The notes: a model not told the origin generated them from the sequence alone. A stretch of 64,000 bases of DNA from Sphingopyxis sp. KK2 (GCF_001990265.1 NZ_LYVN01000002.1:1-64000), one strand, 5' to 3'. Positions 8,345 to 18,282 are shown, numbered from the stretch's first letter. Numbers and translations are program-made.

Positions 8345-9337
8345 ATGAAGAAACTGCTGTCGGCCGTCGCCATCGCGGCGATGCTGTTCCAGCCTGTCGC
8401 CGTCATCGCCAAGGAAAAGGAGCCGGTAAAGATTGCCGGCCCCGCCAATGCCAAGGGCGTCACCACTGTCGCGGTCGGCGCATTCAACATCGGCTTCATC
8501 TTTGAATCGACCGACCAGAGCGCGGCCAGCGGCGGCCTGATCGGCGCGTTCGGCGGCACCACCAAGGCCAAGAGCGAATTGGTCGGGGTGACGCCAGAGA
8601 TGATGCAAGCGGTCACCGACGCCGCCTATGCCGACTTCGTGACCCAGTTGACGGCCAATGGCTACACGGTCCAGGCACCGACCGACCTGTTCGGTCATGC
8701 CGCGCTGGCGAAGACCAAGCCGCAGGAGGCGCCGCTCGACATCAACATCGCGCTCGAAAAGGGCAGCAAGGGCAAGGCGACCTACTACAAGCCGACTGCG
8801 CTGCCCGGGCTGCACATGATCCCGGGCGACTTCACGGGATCGGGGATGAGCAGCATCGGCATCAACATGGCCGCCGGACAGGCAAGCATGGCATTCAACA
8901 ATTACGCCAAACAGTCGGGCGTCGGAGTCATCGACGTCGTCTATCTGATCGACTTTTCGCAGCTCAAGCGCCCCGGCGCGTTCAGCTTCGGCGGGTTGCA
9001 GGTGAACAGCGCCTTGTCGGTGAGCGCCGATTATTCGCGCATCACGCTGATCGCGCCGAGCGGCAAGCAGTCGGTGATCACGGTCAAGGCTCCCGTCGCG
9101 GTCGAGGGCGAGTTCGTCGAGAAGAGCGACGCGTCGAGCGGCGCCGACAAGGCGATGCAGTCGGCGGGTAACGTCGTCGGCGGGCTCGCGGCGGTTGCGG
9201 GCTTCGGCGGGCTGCGCCTGGGCAAGACGCGCAAATTCGCTTTCACCGCCAAGCCCGGCAATTACGAAGAGGGCGCGGCGAAGGCGGCCAATCTCGCGAG
9301 CACGTTGCTGATCGGGAGGCTGACGCCGCTGCGTTGA
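8345..9337 (+). CDS. exported protein of unknown function
   Basis: A 330-residue protein I do not recognise. Residues 1-22 are a Sec signal peptide ending in VIA. The mature part starts with a strand-rich stretch (VTTVAVGAFNIGFIF) and a glycine-rich segment, and near the C-terminus has AGNVVGGLAAVAGFGG, which may pack against a membrane. It has no lipobox and no cysteine in the mature chain. A good GGAGG site precedes the ATG. It lies 104 bases after the VWA gene on the same strand, so a shared envelope role is possible but not shown. Confidence 0.7.
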   Translation: MKKLLSAVAIAAMLFQPVAVIAKEKEPVKIAGPANAKGVTTVAVGAFNIGFIFESTDQSAASGGLIGAFGGTTKAKSELVGVTPEMMQAVTDAAYADFVTQLTANGYTVQAPTDLFGHAALAKTKPQEAPLDINIALEKGSKGKATYYKPTALPGLHMIPGDFTGSGMSSIGINMAAGQASMAFNNYAKQSGVGVIDVVYLIDFSQLKRPGAFSFGGLQVNSALSVSADYSRITLIAPSGKQSVITVKAPVAVEGEFVEKSDASSGADKAMQSAGNVVGGLAAVAGFGGLRLGKTRKFAFTAKPGNYEEGAAKAANLASTLLIGRLTPLR

Positions 9338-9436
9338 TCCTGGTGCGGGCGCTCTCTAAATCCTCTTGACGGGATAGCGGGGCGCCCGCCACCCTCGCGC
9401 GTACGTACGTGAGAGACAGCAGGACAAGCTTTTTAC

Positions 9437-11998
9437 ATGCAATTGGTTATTGTGGAATCGCCCGCCAAGGCGAAGACGATCGAAAAATATCTCGGCCGCG
9501 ATTTCAAGGTGTTGGCCAGCTATGGCCATGTTCGCGACCTGCCGCCCAAGGACGGGTCTGTCGATCCCGACGACGGGTTCGCGATGCAGTGGCAGCTCTA
9601 TCCCGACAAGGCGAAGCGGCTGAAGGAAATCCAGGACGCGGCGAAACAGGCCGATCGCCTGATCCTCGCGACCGACCCCGATCGCGAGGGCGAGGCGATC
9701 AGCTGGCACGTCCAGGAATTGCTGCGCCAGAAAAAGGCGCTGCCGCAGACGGTCGACCGCGTGACCTTCAACGCGATTACCAAGCAGGCGGTGACCGATG
9801 CGATGGCGGCGCCGCGTGCGCTCGATACCGACCTGATCGACGCCTATCGCGCGCGCCGTGCGCTCGACTATCTGGTCGGCTTCACCCTGTCGCCGGTGCT
9901 GTGGCGCAAGCTGCCCGGTGCCAAGTCGGCGGGACGCGTCCAGTCGGTCTCGCTGCGCCTGATCGTCGAGCGCGAGCGCGAGATTGAGGCGTTCAAGGCG
10001 CTGCAATATTGGTCGATCACCGGGCTGTTCGAAATGTCGGGGACGCCGTTCAAGGCGCGGCTGGCGCGCTGGCGCGGCGACAAGATCGAGCGGCTGTCGA
10101 TCACCAGCGAGGCCGATGCGCGCGCCGCCGAGGCCGATGTGAAGGCGGGGCATTTCACCGTCGAGACGGTCGAGACCAAGCCGCTGACGCGCAACCCGCC
10201 GCCGCCCTTCACGACCTCGACGCTGCAACAGGAGGCTGCGCGCAAGCTCGGTTTCTCGGCGAGCCACACGATGCGCATCGCGCAGGGCCTCTATGAGGAT
10301 GGCGCGATCACCTATATGCGTACCGACGGCGTCCAGATGGACGGCAGCGCGATCAGCGCCGCACGCAAGGCGATCGCGACGCGCTACGACGGCGGCTATG
10401 TCCCCGACCAGCCGCGCCAGTATCAGACCAAGGCGAAAAATGCGCAGGAAGCGCATGAGGCGATCCGTCCGACCGATTTTTCGAAGGACAAGGCCGGCAG
10501 CGGCGACCATGGCCGGCTCTATGAGCTGATCTGGAAGCGTGCGATGGCGAGCCAGATGGCGTCGGCGCGGCTCGAACGCACGAGCATCGATTTGAGCGAC
10601 GGCACCGGCAAGACGATGCTGCGCGCGACCGGGCAGGTGGTGAAATTCCCCGGCTTCCTCGCGCTCTATGACGAGAGCCGCGATGATGCGGGCGACGATG
10701 ACGATGCGCGCCTGCTGCCCGCGATGTCCAAGGGCGATGCGCCGGCAAAGACCGGGGTCGAGGTCGAAAGCCACGAAACCCAGCCGCCGCCGCGCTATTC
10801 GGAAGCGAGCCTCGTTAAAAAGATGGAGGAGCTCGGCATCGGGCGCCCGTCGACCTATGCGTCGATCCTCCAGGTGCTCAAGGACCGCGCTTATGTGACG
10901 GTCGAGAAGAACCGCTTCATTCCCGAAGAGAGCGGGCGGCTGCTCACCGCCTTCCTTGAGCGCTATTTCACCCGTTATGTCGAATATGACTATACGGCGG
11001 GGCTCGAGGAAGAGCTCGACGACGTGTCGGGCGGCCGCGCGCAGTGGCAGGCGGTGCTCGAAGCTTTCTGGCGCGATTTCAAGCCGCGCACCGGCGAGGT
11101 GATGGAACTCAAGCCGTCGGAGATCACCGCGGCGCTCGACGAATTCCTCGGCCCCTATCTCTTTCCCGACAAGGGTGACGGCAGCGATCCGCGCCTCTGC
11201 CCCAATTGCGGCACCGGGCGGCTGGCGCTGCGTGGCGGCAAGTTCGGGCCGTTCATCGCGTGCAGCAATTATCCCGACTGCAAGTTCACGCGCAAATTCG
11301 CCCAGCCGGGCGGCAGCGACGGTGGCGATACCGGGCCCGAGGCGATGGGCAATGATCCCGAATCCGGGCTGGAAGTGACGAAGCGCAGCGGGCGGTTCGG
11401 ACCCTATATCCAGCTTGGCGACGGCAAGGAGGCGAAGCGTTCGTCGATCCCCAAGGATATTCCGGGCGAGGATTTCGACCTCGATTATGCGCTGCGGCTC
11501 TTGAGCCTGCCGCGCGAGGTCGGTGTGCATCCCGAAAGCGGCAAGCCGATCATGGCGGGGCTGGGGCGTTACGGCCCCTATCTGCTCCACGACGGCAAAT
11601 ATGCGAAGCTGACCGGCACCACCGAAATCTTCGAGATCGGCATGAACGCCGCGGTGGCGCGGATCGCCGATGCCGCCAATGGCGGCGGACGCGGCCGGAC
11701 CAAGGCCGAACCGCTCAAGACCTTCGGCGCGCACCCGACCAGCGGCGGCGACATGAAGCTGATGGCGGGACGCTTTGGCCCTTATGTCACCGACGGCACG
11801 ACCAATGCGACGCTGCCTAAGTCGATGGAGCCTGACGAGCTGACCGAAGAGGAAGCGATCGCGCTGATCGACGCGCGCGCCGCGAAGGGGCCGGCGAAGG
11901 GCAAGAAGAAAGCGGCGCCGAAGAAGGCCGCCGCCAAGAAGGCGCCTGCAAAGAAGAAGGCGCCCGCGAAAAAGGCGGCGGCGAAGGACGCCGAATAG
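9437..11998 (+). CDS. topA: DNA topoisomerase I
   Basis: An 853-residue type IA topoisomerase that relaxes negative supercoils. The TOPRIM domain opens with LVIVESPAKAKTIEKYLG and holds ATDPDREGEAISWH (~76-89). The active-site tyrosine is Y293 in AITYMRTDGVQ. A four-cysteine zinc finger begins at C588 (CPNCG ... CSNYPDC), followed by further repeat domains built on GRFGPY-type motifs that lack the cysteines. The last ~40 residues are a Lys/Ala-rich DNA-binding tail, as seen in other alphaproteobacterial enzymes. No clear Shine-Dalgarno site stands before the ATG. Confidence 0.96.
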   Translation: MQLVIVESPAKAKTIEKYLGRDFKVLASYGHVRDLPPKDGSVDPDDGFAMQWQLYPDKAKRLKEIQDAAKQADRLILATDPDREGEAISWHVQELLRQKKALPQTVDRVTFNAITKQAVTDAMAAPRALDTDLIDAYRARRALDYLVGFTLSPVLWRKLPGAKSAGRVQSVSLRLIVEREREIEAFKALQYWSITGLFEMSGTPFKARLARWRGDKIERLSITSEADARAAEADVKAGHFTVETVETKPLTRNPPPPFTTSTLQQEAARKLGFSASHTMRIAQGLYEDGAITYMRTDGVQMDGSAISAARKAIATRYDGGYVPDQPRQYQTKAKNAQEAHEAIRPTDFSKDKAGSGDHGRLYELIWKRAMASQMASARLERTSIDLSDGTGKTMLRATGQVVKFPGFLALYDESRDDAGDDDDARLLPAMSKGDAPAKTGVEVESHETQPPPRYSEASLVKKMEELGIGRPSTYASILQVLKDRAYVTVEKNRFIPEESGRLLTAFLERYFTRYVEYDYTAGLEEELDDVSGGRAQWQAVLEAFWRDFKPRTGEVMELKPSEITAALDEFLGPYLFPDKGDGSDPRLCPNCGTGRLALRGGKFGPFIACSNYPDCKFTRKFAQPGGSDGGDTGPEAMGNDPESGLEVTKRSGRFGPYIQLGDGKEAKRSSIPKDIPGEDFDLDYALRLLSLPREVGVHPESGKPIMAGLGRYGPYLLHDGKYAKLTGTTEIFEIGMNAAVARIADAANGGGRGRTKAEPLKTFGAHPTSGGDMKLMAGRFGPYVTDGTTNATLPKSMEPDELTEEEAIALIDARAAKGPAKGKKKAAPKKAAAKKAPAKKKAPAKKAAAKDAE

Positions 11999-12020
11999 CG
12001 TTGTGAACAAGCCCTATTCC

Positions 12021-12054
12021 CCGATGCGGCAGCCGTGATAGGCTGCCGCATCGG
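12021..12054 (+). promoter_or_regulatory. perfect 14-bp stem-loop between topA and the hydrolase gene
   Basis: Arms 12021-12034 and 12041-12054 pair perfectly around a 6-base loop. There is no T-run. The right arm covers part of the GGGAG ribosome-binding site (12053-12057) of the next gene, so the hairpin may end or protect the topA transcript and also mask the start of the hydrolase. Confidence 0.55.
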
Positions 12055-12064
12055 GAGAATGCCC

Positions 12065-13192
12065 ATGCGCCGCTTGCTTGCCGCTCTACTCACCGCTTTT
12101 TCGATCCCTGCATGCCCTGCGGCTGCGCAGCAGGCCGGGAGCCTGATCACCGCCGAGCCGATGGTCGATACGCCGCCGGGGGTGCAGGCGTGGCGCGTCC
12201 AATATTGGACGACCAACGCAAAGAACGAGCCGTTGCGTGTCACGGGCATCGTCGCGGCGCCGCGCGAGGCGGTGCCGCCGCGCCCGCGCCGTGTCATCGC
12301 CTGGACGCATGGGGCATGGGGCGTGGCTGAGAAATGCGCGCCCTCGCTCAGCAGCAATTTCTTCGGCGCCTCGGCGGGTGTCGAGCCGTCGGTGCGTGCA
12401 GGCTATGTCGTCGTCGCGCCCGATTATATCGGGCTGAACAGCCCGATGATGCATCCCTTCCTGATCGGCGACGAGACTTCGCGCGCGGTGCTTGACGGGG
12501 TTCGCGCGGCGCGCGCGATCCCGGGTGCGGCGGCGGGGACCAGTTTCGCGGTATGGGGGGAATCGCAGGGCGGCCATGCCGCGCTGTGGACTGCCACCAA
12601 CGCGCGGCGCTATGCGTCCGAACTGACGCTCGTCGGCGCCGCTGCGGCCGCGCCGCCGACCGACCTCGCCGCCAATCTGCGCGAAGGCAGCGACAAGAAT
12701 GCCCGCGCGCTGCTGCTGTCCTTTGCGCTGCACAGCTGGTCGACCTTGTACGGCTATTCGATGGACGGGATCGTCAACAAGTCGAATGCGGGGATCATCC
12801 ACCGGCTGGCCGAAAATAATTGCGTCAGCTTCGAGCGGAAGCCGAAGCTCGGCACGATCCTCGGCATCTTGACCGTCGCGCGCGTGACCAAGAAGAAGGA
12901 CATCGGCGCGATCGAACCTTGGAAATCGCTCGCGAGCGCCAACAGCGTCGATCCGGCGCGCGTGCCGGGGCCGCTGCTGATCGCACAGGGCGACAAGGAT
13001 GTGATCGTCGCGCCCGCCGTCACGCGCCGCTTTGCGCAGGCGGTGTGCCGCAACCGCACCAAGGTCCGTTATGTCGAAATGCCCGGCACCGAGCATGGCG
13101 CGAGCGCGAAGGACAGCGTCGCCGAAACGCTGGCATGGATCGGCGCGCGCTTCGACGGGCAGCCGCCGCCGGACGATTGCCGGCGGATTTAG
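12065..13192 (+). CDS. secreted lipase-like alpha/beta hydrolase
   Basis: A 375-residue exported hydrolase of the secretory-lipase (LIP) type. Residues 1-23 are a signal peptide ending in AAA. The fold markers are WTHGAWG (oxyanion region), YVVVAPDYIGL, and the nucleophile elbow GESQGG with its serine; a later GDKDVIV carries the likely acid and GTEHGA the histidine. It likely cleaves esters in the periplasm or outside the cell; the substrate is unknown. ATG 12065 is chosen because GGGAG lies 7 bases upstream; ATG 12059 sits too close to that site. A hairpin overlaps the ribosome-binding region. Confidence 0.8.
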   Translation: MRRLLAALLTAFSIPACPAAAQQAGSLITAEPMVDTPPGVQAWRVQYWTTNAKNEPLRVTGIVAAPREAVPPRPRRVIAWTHGAWGVAEKCAPSLSSNFFGASAGVEPSVRAGYVVVAPDYIGLNSPMMHPFLIGDETSRAVLDGVRAARAIPGAAAGTSFAVWGESQGGHAALWTATNARRYASELTLVGAAAAAPPTDLAANLREGSDKNARALLLSFALHSWSTLYGYSMDGIVNKSNAGIIHRLAENNCVSFERKPKLGTILGILTVARVTKKKDIGAIEPWKSLASANSVDPARVPGPLLIAQGDKDVIVAPAVTRRFAQAVCRNRTKVRYVEMPGTEHGASAKDSVAETLAWIGARFDGQPPPDDCRRI

Positions 13193-13205
13193 CGGAATGA
13201 TCTAT

Positions 13206-13643
13206 CTAGCCGAAGGTCGTCGGATCGAGGCGATGAGAATTTGTTAACCAGCGGGTGGCATTCGGTTGATAGGCGCAAATGATCGACAGGAAGGCTAACA
13301 GATCGGCACCTACGGAGCCAATCATAATGCTGGGCGGGAGGTCTGCTAATAATAGCCCCGTAAAGCTCGCCAAGATTCCTACGCTCGCAAGGACGGCATA
13401 TGCTCTTCGTGCAGCGCTGCTCCGGCGCCTGGTGATGGCATGAAAGAATAGCGATGCTAGACCAAAGCCTCCCAACCCGGCGATGATCAAGATGGTGTTC
13501 AGCGTTGCTGGGGCGGACATCCACTGAGGGCGGCCCTCGACAAGCAGGATGGTCGTCCATCCCAAAAGGCATACTTGCATAAATACCAAAGCCGAAGTCC
13601 ACACGAGCCATTCGAAGGCGATGATCGATGGCGGCCGGTGCAT
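13206..13643 (-). CDS. four-helix membrane protein of unknown function
   Basis: A 145-residue protein with four predicted transmembrane segments (about residues 8-35, 45-67, 80-103 and 106-125) and no recognised family. Its base composition is less GC-rich than the flanking genes, which may point to recent acquisition or fast evolution. The start is well supported by GGGGGAG 5 bases before ATG 13643, though that site lies in the arm of a small hairpin. It is the last gene of the lepB-rnc-era run on this strand, 68 bases after its neighbour. Confidence 0.65.
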   Translation of the reverse strand: MHRPPSIIAFEWLVWTSALVFMQVCLLGWTTILLVEGRPQWMSAPATLNTILIIAGLGGFGLASLFFHAITRRRSSAARRAYAVLASVGILASFTGLLLADLPPSIMIGSVGADLLAFLSIICAYQPNATRWLTNSHRLDPTTFG

Positions 13644-13651
13644 ATTTTCTC

Positions 13652-13672
13652 CCCCAATTCACGCAATTGGGG
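13652..13672 (-). promoter_or_regulatory. hairpin overlapping a ribosome-binding site
   Basis: CCCCAATT (13652-13659) pairs with AATTGGGG (13665-13672) around 5 bases. On the minus strand the second arm contains most of the GGGGGAG site that serves the membrane-protein gene starting at 13643, so folding would hide that site. Confidence 0.45.
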
Positions 13673-13711
13673 TCGATGTATAGGCAAATGCCGTGGTGCG
13701 CTACCGGCTCG

Positions 13712-14059
13712 TCAACTGGTGCATGCCACCAACGCGGTATGAAAAGTGCGCCCTGCGGCATTGTCACGCTGGATCAGCCGAACGGTCGATCCGGTTCGGC
13801 AATTTGTCTTGCCGGGCAGAAAGACCGCCGTTTCAGTCCCATTGAGCAGGCGGACGTGCGCGCGCGTCTTCAGGCTCTTGGCGCCGTCCTGCTCGATGCG
13901 GATGATCGTACCGGATATAATGGTTTCGGTCCCGGTCGACGAAACATAGCCCCAGCCCGCGATCAGGAGCACCGCGAGAACTGCAATGGCTATGGCCGAC
14001 CAGTTCCTCAATATCGACCGAAGACGATGACGCGGCGTATCGAGCGGATCGACGGGCAT
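13712..14059 (-). CDS. small membrane-anchored protein of unknown function
   Basis: A 115-residue protein with a short basic cytoplasmic end (~1-20), one transmembrane helix (~21-40, SAIAIAVLAVLLIAGWGYV) and a beta-rich periplasmic part of ~75 residues with two cysteines (NCRTG and LVACTS) that could form a disulfide. I do not recognise the family. The start is 8 bases after the era stop on the same strand, so it should be cotranscribed with era. There is only a weak ribosome-binding site. Confidence 0.6.
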   Translation of the reverse strand: MPVDPLDTPRHRLRSILRNWSAIAIAVLAVLLIAGWGYVSSTGTETIISGTIIRIEQDGAKSLKTRAHVRLLNGTETAVFLPGKTNCRTGSTVRLIQRDNAAGRTFHTALVACTS

Positions 14060-14067
14060 CGGTTTGC

Positions 14068-14961
14068 CTAGTCGACCCAGTCGAGGCCCATGTCGCGATA
14101 AACGCCGCGGTCCTCGTCCCAGTTCGCCTTGACCTTCACATGCAGGAACAGATGGACCTTGCGGCCCAGCAACTCGGCGAGTTCGGCGCGTGCGCGGCTG
14201 CCGATTTCCTTGATGCGTTCGCCCTTGTGGCCGAGGATGATCGCGCGCTGGTTGTCGCGCGCGACGAGGATCTGCTGGTGGATCTCGGCGCTGCCGTCCT
14301 TGCGGTTGGTGAACTTCTCGGTCTCGACGGTCGACTGGTACGGCAGTTCCTCGTGGAGCTGGCGATAGAGCTGCTCGCGCGTGATTTCGGCGGCGAGCAT
14401 GCGTTCGGGGGCGTCGCTGACCTCGTCCTCGGGAAAATGCCAGGGGCCTTCGGGCATCAGCTTTGCCAGATGCGCCTTGAGTTCGGGCACACCGTCGCCG
14501 CTGCTCGCCGAGATGAAGAAGGTTTCGTCGAAGGCGAGCCGGCTATTGAGCTCGGTCGCGATGGTTAGCAATTTGTCCTTCTTGGTCAGGTCGACCTTGT
14601 TGAGGACCAGATATTTCTTCTCGGGCCGGTTCGCGACGCCCTCGAGCACGCGCTCGACGCGGCCGGTCAGCTTGGCGGCGGCGTCGACCATCACGAGGAT
14701 CGCCTCGGCTTCCTCGATGCTGCCCCACGCGGCGGCGACCATCGCGCGGTCGAGGCGGCGGGTCGGCGCGAAGATGCCGGGAGTGTCGATCAGCACGATC
14801 TGCGTCTCGCCCTCCATCGCGACGCCCATCAGCCGCGTGCGCGTGGTCTGCGCCTTGGGGCTGACGATTGCGACCTTCTGGCCGACGAGCGCGTTGACGA
14901 TGGTCGATTTGCCCGCATTGGGCGCGCCGACGACGGCGACGAAACCGCAACGATGGGTCAT
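14068..14961 (-). CDS. era: GTPase Era
   Basis: A 297-residue Ras-like GTPase needed for 16S rRNA maturation and 30S assembly. The G motifs are GAPNAGKST (G1, ~13-21), DTPGI (G3), NKVD (G4) and SASSGDG (G5), followed by a KH domain with [13 protein letters not shown] near residue 230. The ATG at 14961 fits the usual Era N-terminus, although the frame stays open well upstream. Its start overlaps the rnc stop by 4 bases, the classical rnc-era arrangement. Confidence 0.95.
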   Translation of the reverse strand: MTHRCGFVAVVGAPNAGKSTIVNALVGQKVAIVSPKAQTTRTRLMGVAMEGETQIVLIDTPGIFAPTRRLDRAMVAAAWGSIEEAEAILVMVDAAAKLTGRVERVLEGVANRPEKKYLVLNKVDLTKKDKLLTIATELNSRLAFDETFFISASSGDGVPELKAHLAKLMPEGPWHFPEDEVSDAPERMLAAEITREQLYRQLHEELPYQSTVETEKFTNRKDGSAEIHQQILVARDNQRAIILGHKGERIKEIGSRARAELAELLGRKVHLFLHVKVKANWDEDRGVYRDMGLDWVD

Positions 14962-15638
14962 TCCTTCAGTCCTTCCAGAATCGCGAGCATCGCGATTGCG
15001 GCGGCCTTTTCGGCCGCCTGTTTCGAGGCGCCTTCGCCCTCGGCCTGGGCGAGCTTGCCGACCGTCACGCCGACGCGGAAGCGCGGGGCATGGTCGGGCC
15101 CGTCGCGGCGGATCAGCCGATATTCGGGGGGCTTGCGGCCCTTGGCGGCGGCCCATTCCTGCAGCGCGGCCTTGGGGTGTTTCGGCGCCGCGACCTGCCC
15201 GTCGATCATCGCACCCCATTGTTTGACGATGAAGGCGCGCGCGGGTTCTTCGCCGAGGTCGAGCCACAGCGCGCCGATCAGCGCCTCGAGCACGTCGGCG
15301 GCGATATTGTCGCTGTGGCGGCCGCCGTCGCCGATCGCTTGGCTGCCAAAGCGGACATGCGCGTTGAGGTCGAGACCCTGTGCGATGCGCGCGCAGGTTT
15401 CGCCTGAGGCGAGCGCGTGGAGGCGCGACGAGAGCTCGCCCTCGGCGGCCTTCGGAAAGCGGCGGAACAGTTCGGATGCGATGACGAGGCCGAGCACGCG
15501 GTCGCCAAGGAACTCGAGCCGCTGATAATCGCCGGCGCCGCTGCTGCCATGGGTCAGCGCCTCATGGTACAGGCCGATGTCGCGCGGCGCGGCACCGGTG
15601 ATGGCTGCGATCGTGTCGGCGGTGGCGCCGCCCGTCAA
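14958..15638 (-). CDS. rnc: ribonuclease III
   Basis: A 226-residue double-strand-specific endoribonuclease that processes rRNA precursors and structured mRNAs. The signature [12 protein letters not shown] (~43-54) and the acidic [13 protein letters not shown] stretch form the catalytic domain; the C-terminal ~70 residues form a double-stranded-RNA-binding domain ([14 protein letters not shown] ... [11 protein letters not shown]). The start is TTG at 15638, which overlaps the lepB stop as TTGA. The frame remains open upstream across lepB, but the TTG gives the normal family length. Confidence 0.92.
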   Translation of the reverse strand: MTGGATADTIAAITGAAPRDIGLYHEALTHGSSGAGDYQRLEFLGDRVLGLVIASELFRRFPKAAEGELSSRLHALASGETCARIAQGLDLNAHVRFGSQAIGDGGRHSDNIAADVLEALIGALWLDLGEEPARAFIVKQWGAMIDGQVAAPKHPKAALQEWAAAKGRKPPEYRLIRRDGPDHAPRFRVGVTVGKLAQAEGEGASKQAAEKAAAIAMLAILEGLKE

Positions 15639-16567
15639 AAGCCATCCCCGATGCGGTCCCAGCGCGCCGCGGTGAACCAGCTGATCGGGTTGATCCAGCT
15701 CGCCGACCCGTCGGTCGAGAACATGCCGACCATCGCCTTGCCGACCAGATTCTCCTGCGGAACCCCGCCGCCAAGCCCGCCTTCTTCCATCGGTACGCGG
15801 CTGTCGGCGCTGCGGTCGCGGTTGTCGCCCATCAGGAACACCTTGCCATCGGGCACGGTGTAGAGCGTCGTGTTGTCGACGGGCAGATCGACGATATCGA
15901 GCACCGCATAGCTCTTGCCGTTGGGCAGCGTTTCCTTGAAGCGCGGGAAGCGGCACTGGCGCGTGCCGTCGGTCGCCTTGATCTCGAAGGCGACGCTGTA
16001 ACAGGTGTTGAGCAGGCTGTCGTCCTTCGGCACCGGCAGGCCGCGGTTGCGCAGTTCGACGCGCGCCGCCTCCAGCATATTGTCGGTCACCGGGATGACG
16101 AGGTCGGGCATCGCTTCGCGCGGCAGCGTCTTGCCGTTGAGCCAGACGATGCCGTCAACGACCTGCACTGTGTCGCCGGGAACGCCGATCACGCGCTTGA
16201 TCCAGTCGTCGCGGTTCTGCGGCGGCGCCTTGAACACGACGACGTCGCCGCGCTCGGGGGTCTTGGCAAAGATCCGACCGGGGATCAGCGGCACGCTGAA
16301 CGGCAGGCTGTATTTCGAATAGCCATAGGCCATCTTGTTCACGAGCAGATAGTCACCGATCAGCAGCCGGGGCTGCATTGATTCCGACGGAATATTGAAA
16401 GGCGACAGGAAAAAGCTGCGGAAAATCAGCACCGCGATCGCCAGCCAGGCGAGGAAGCGGACGGTGTCGATCGCCTCTTCCTTGGCACTCATCGGGGCGG
16501 CGGCGGGAGTGGGGTTCGCAGCGCCGGCGACGGGCGGCGTCTCGGCGGAAAGGCTGGCTTCGGTCAT
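15635..16567 (-). CDS. lepB: signal peptidase I
   Basis: A 310-residue membrane serine protease that removes Sec and Tat signal peptides. An N-terminal hydrophobic anchor (~36-56) is followed by the periplasmic domain with catalytic S63 in IPSESMQP and K124 in [11 protein letters not shown], plus the box [12 protein letters not shown] near the C-terminus. An insert of about 60 residues between these boxes (including two cysteines, TCYSV and QCRFP) is similar to longer proteobacterial enzymes. It heads the lepB-rnc-era run. Confidence 0.95.
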   Translation of the reverse strand: MTEASLSAETPPVAGAANPTPAAAPMSAKEEAIDTVRFLAWLAIAVLIFRSFFLSPFNIPSESMQPRLLIGDYLLVNKMAYGYSKYSLPFSVPLIPGRIFAKTPERGDVVVFKAPPQNRDDWIKRVIGVPGDTVQVVDGIVWLNGKTLPREAMPDLVIPVTDNMLEAARVELRNRGLPVPKDDSLLNTCYSVAFEIKATDGTRQCRFPRFKETLPNGKSYAVLDIVDLPVDNTTLYTVPDGKVFLMGDNRDRSADSRVPMEEGGLGGGVPQENLVGKAMVGMFSTDGSASWINPISWFTAARWDRIGDGF

Positions 16568-16686
16568 GGCGCGGCATTTGGCGACGAATAGGTCTGCGTG
16601 CAAGCAAATATCGGTGGATCGCACTGGCGCGCAGGGCGCGGCGGACCTATGGAAACGGCCACCGGACAGCATAAGGAAGCCGATAT

Positions 16687-18192
16687 ATGACGACAGCCGA
16701 CCAAGCCTGGCAGGCGCTCGCCGACTGGCAGCCGCAGCGGTTGACCGATCTCGTTGCCGCCGACCCCGCCGAGCGGCTGGGCAAGCTGGTTTCGACCGTT
16801 GCCGACATCCGCTTCGATTTCGCCAAGACGCATCTCGACGATGCCGCGATCGGGGTCCTGTCCGAACTTGCGGCGGCGCAGGACTTCGCCGGGCGCCGCA
16901 AGACGCTCTTCGCCGGCGGCATCGCCAACCCGACCGAGGATCGCGCCGCCGAACATAGCGCCGAACGCGGCGACGGTGCCCCCGAGTCCGTCCACCGCGC
17001 GCAGGCGCTGCACCAGCGGATGCGGATGCTGATCGACGCGATCGAGGCGGGTGCCTTTGGCGAGATACGCCACCTGCTCCATATCGGTATCGGCGGGTCG
17101 GCGCTGGGCCCCGACCTGCTCGTCGATGCGCTCGGCCGTAATGGATCGCGCTATGACGTCGCGGTGGTGTCAAACGTCGACGGCGCGGCGCTCGCCGAGG
17201 CTTTCGCGAAATTCGACCCGGCCTGCACCTTGGTCGCAGTCGCGTCGAAGACCTTCACGACGACCGAAACCCTGCTCAACGCCGCGTCGGCGCTCGAATG
17301 GCTCGAGGATGCCGGGGTGCCCGATCCCTTCGGCCGCGTCATCGCGCTGACCGCGATGCCCGAGCGCGCGATGGAGTGGGGCGTCGACGAAACGCGCATC
17401 CTGCCGTTCAGCGAGAGTGTCGGCGGCCGCTATTCGCTCTGGTCGTCGATCGGCTTTCCCGCTGCGCTCGCGCTCGGCTGGGACGCCTTTGCCGACATGC
17501 TCGAGGGCGCGGCCGAGATGGACCGCCATTTCCGCCTGTGCAACGGCGCCGACAATGTCCCGCTGCTCGCGGCCTTCGCCGACCAGATATATGCCAACCG
17601 CCTCGGCTGCCAGACGCGCGCGGTCTTCGCCTATGACGAACGGCTGCGGCTGCTCCCTTCCTATCTCCAGCAGCTCGAAATGGAATCGAACGGCAAGGCG
17701 GTGACGCTCGACGGCGAGCCGCTGGCGCGCGAAAGTGCGGTGGTCACCTGGGGCGGGGTCGGCACCGACGCGCAGCATGCGGTGTTCCAGCTGCTTCATC
17801 AGGGCACGCATCTGATCCCCGTCGAATTCGTCGTCGCGCGCGAGCCCGACCATCTGCTCGACGAGGCGCATCACGAAACGCTCGTCGCGAACTGCATCGC
17901 GCAGGGCGCGGCGTTGATGACCGGGCGGACGAGCGACGACGGCGCGCGCAACTATCCCGGCGACCGGCCGTCGACGACGATCCTGCTCGACCAGGTCACG
18001 CCGCGCAGCCTCGGCGCACTGATTGCCTTTTACGAGCACCGCGTCTTCGCCAATGCGGTGCTGCTCGGCATCAATCCCTTCGACCAGTTCGGGGTCGAAC
18101 TCGGCAAGGAGATGGCCAAGGGGCTCGCCGCGGGAACGGTCGAATTCGATCCCGCGACGCAGGCGCTGATGGCGGCGGCGCTGGGCGAATAG
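16687..18192 (+). CDS. pgi: glucose-6-phosphate isomerase
   Basis: A 501-residue isomerase that interconverts glucose-6-phosphate and fructose-6-phosphate. Family markers are LLHIGIGGSALGPDLL (~131-146), VASKTFTTTET (~185-195), the GGRYSLWSSIG signature (~246-256) and QQLEMESNGK near ~333. The C-terminal FDQFGVELGKEMAKGL is the second PGI signature. AAGGA precedes the ATG. It is divergent from lepB with a 119-base gap and stands 90 bases ahead of gor. Confidence 0.95.
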   Translation: MTTADQAWQALADWQPQRLTDLVAADPAERLGKLVSTVADIRFDFAKTHLDDAAIGVLSELAAAQDFAGRRKTLFAGGIANPTEDRAAEHSAERGDGAPESVHRAQALHQRMRMLIDAIEAGAFGEIRHLLHIGIGGSALGPDLLVDALGRNGSRYDVAVVSNVDGAALAEAFAKFDPACTLVAVASKTFTTTETLLNAASALEWLEDAGVPDPFGRVIALTAMPERAMEWGVDETRILPFSESVGGRYSLWSSIGFPAALALGWDAFADMLEGAAEMDRHFRLCNGADNVPLLAAFADQIYANRLGCQTRAVFAYDERLRLLPSYLQQLEMESNGKAVTLDGEPLARESAVVTWGGVGTDAQHAVFQLLHQGTHLIPVEFVVAREPDHLLDEAHHETLVANCIAQGAALMTGRTSDDGARNYPGDRPSTTILLDQVTPRSLGALIAFYEHRVFANAVLLGINPFDQFGVELGKEMAKGLAAGTVEFDPATQALMAAALGE

Positions 18193-18282
18193 AATGAGCG
18201 CAAAATTCGATTGGCAAGCGACGCCCGCGTAACCACATAGGCGGCCGCTGCGAATGCCAGCCAGCATCTTCAGGGGTCCTTC

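Noticed and set aside
9338-9436. Candidate promoter TTGACG (9366-9371) before topA
   Set aside because: No acceptable -10 box stands at the right distance, so I do not list it.
9356-12010. Long minus-strand open frame opposite topA
   Set aside because: Composition-driven shadow; topA on the plus strand has all its motifs.
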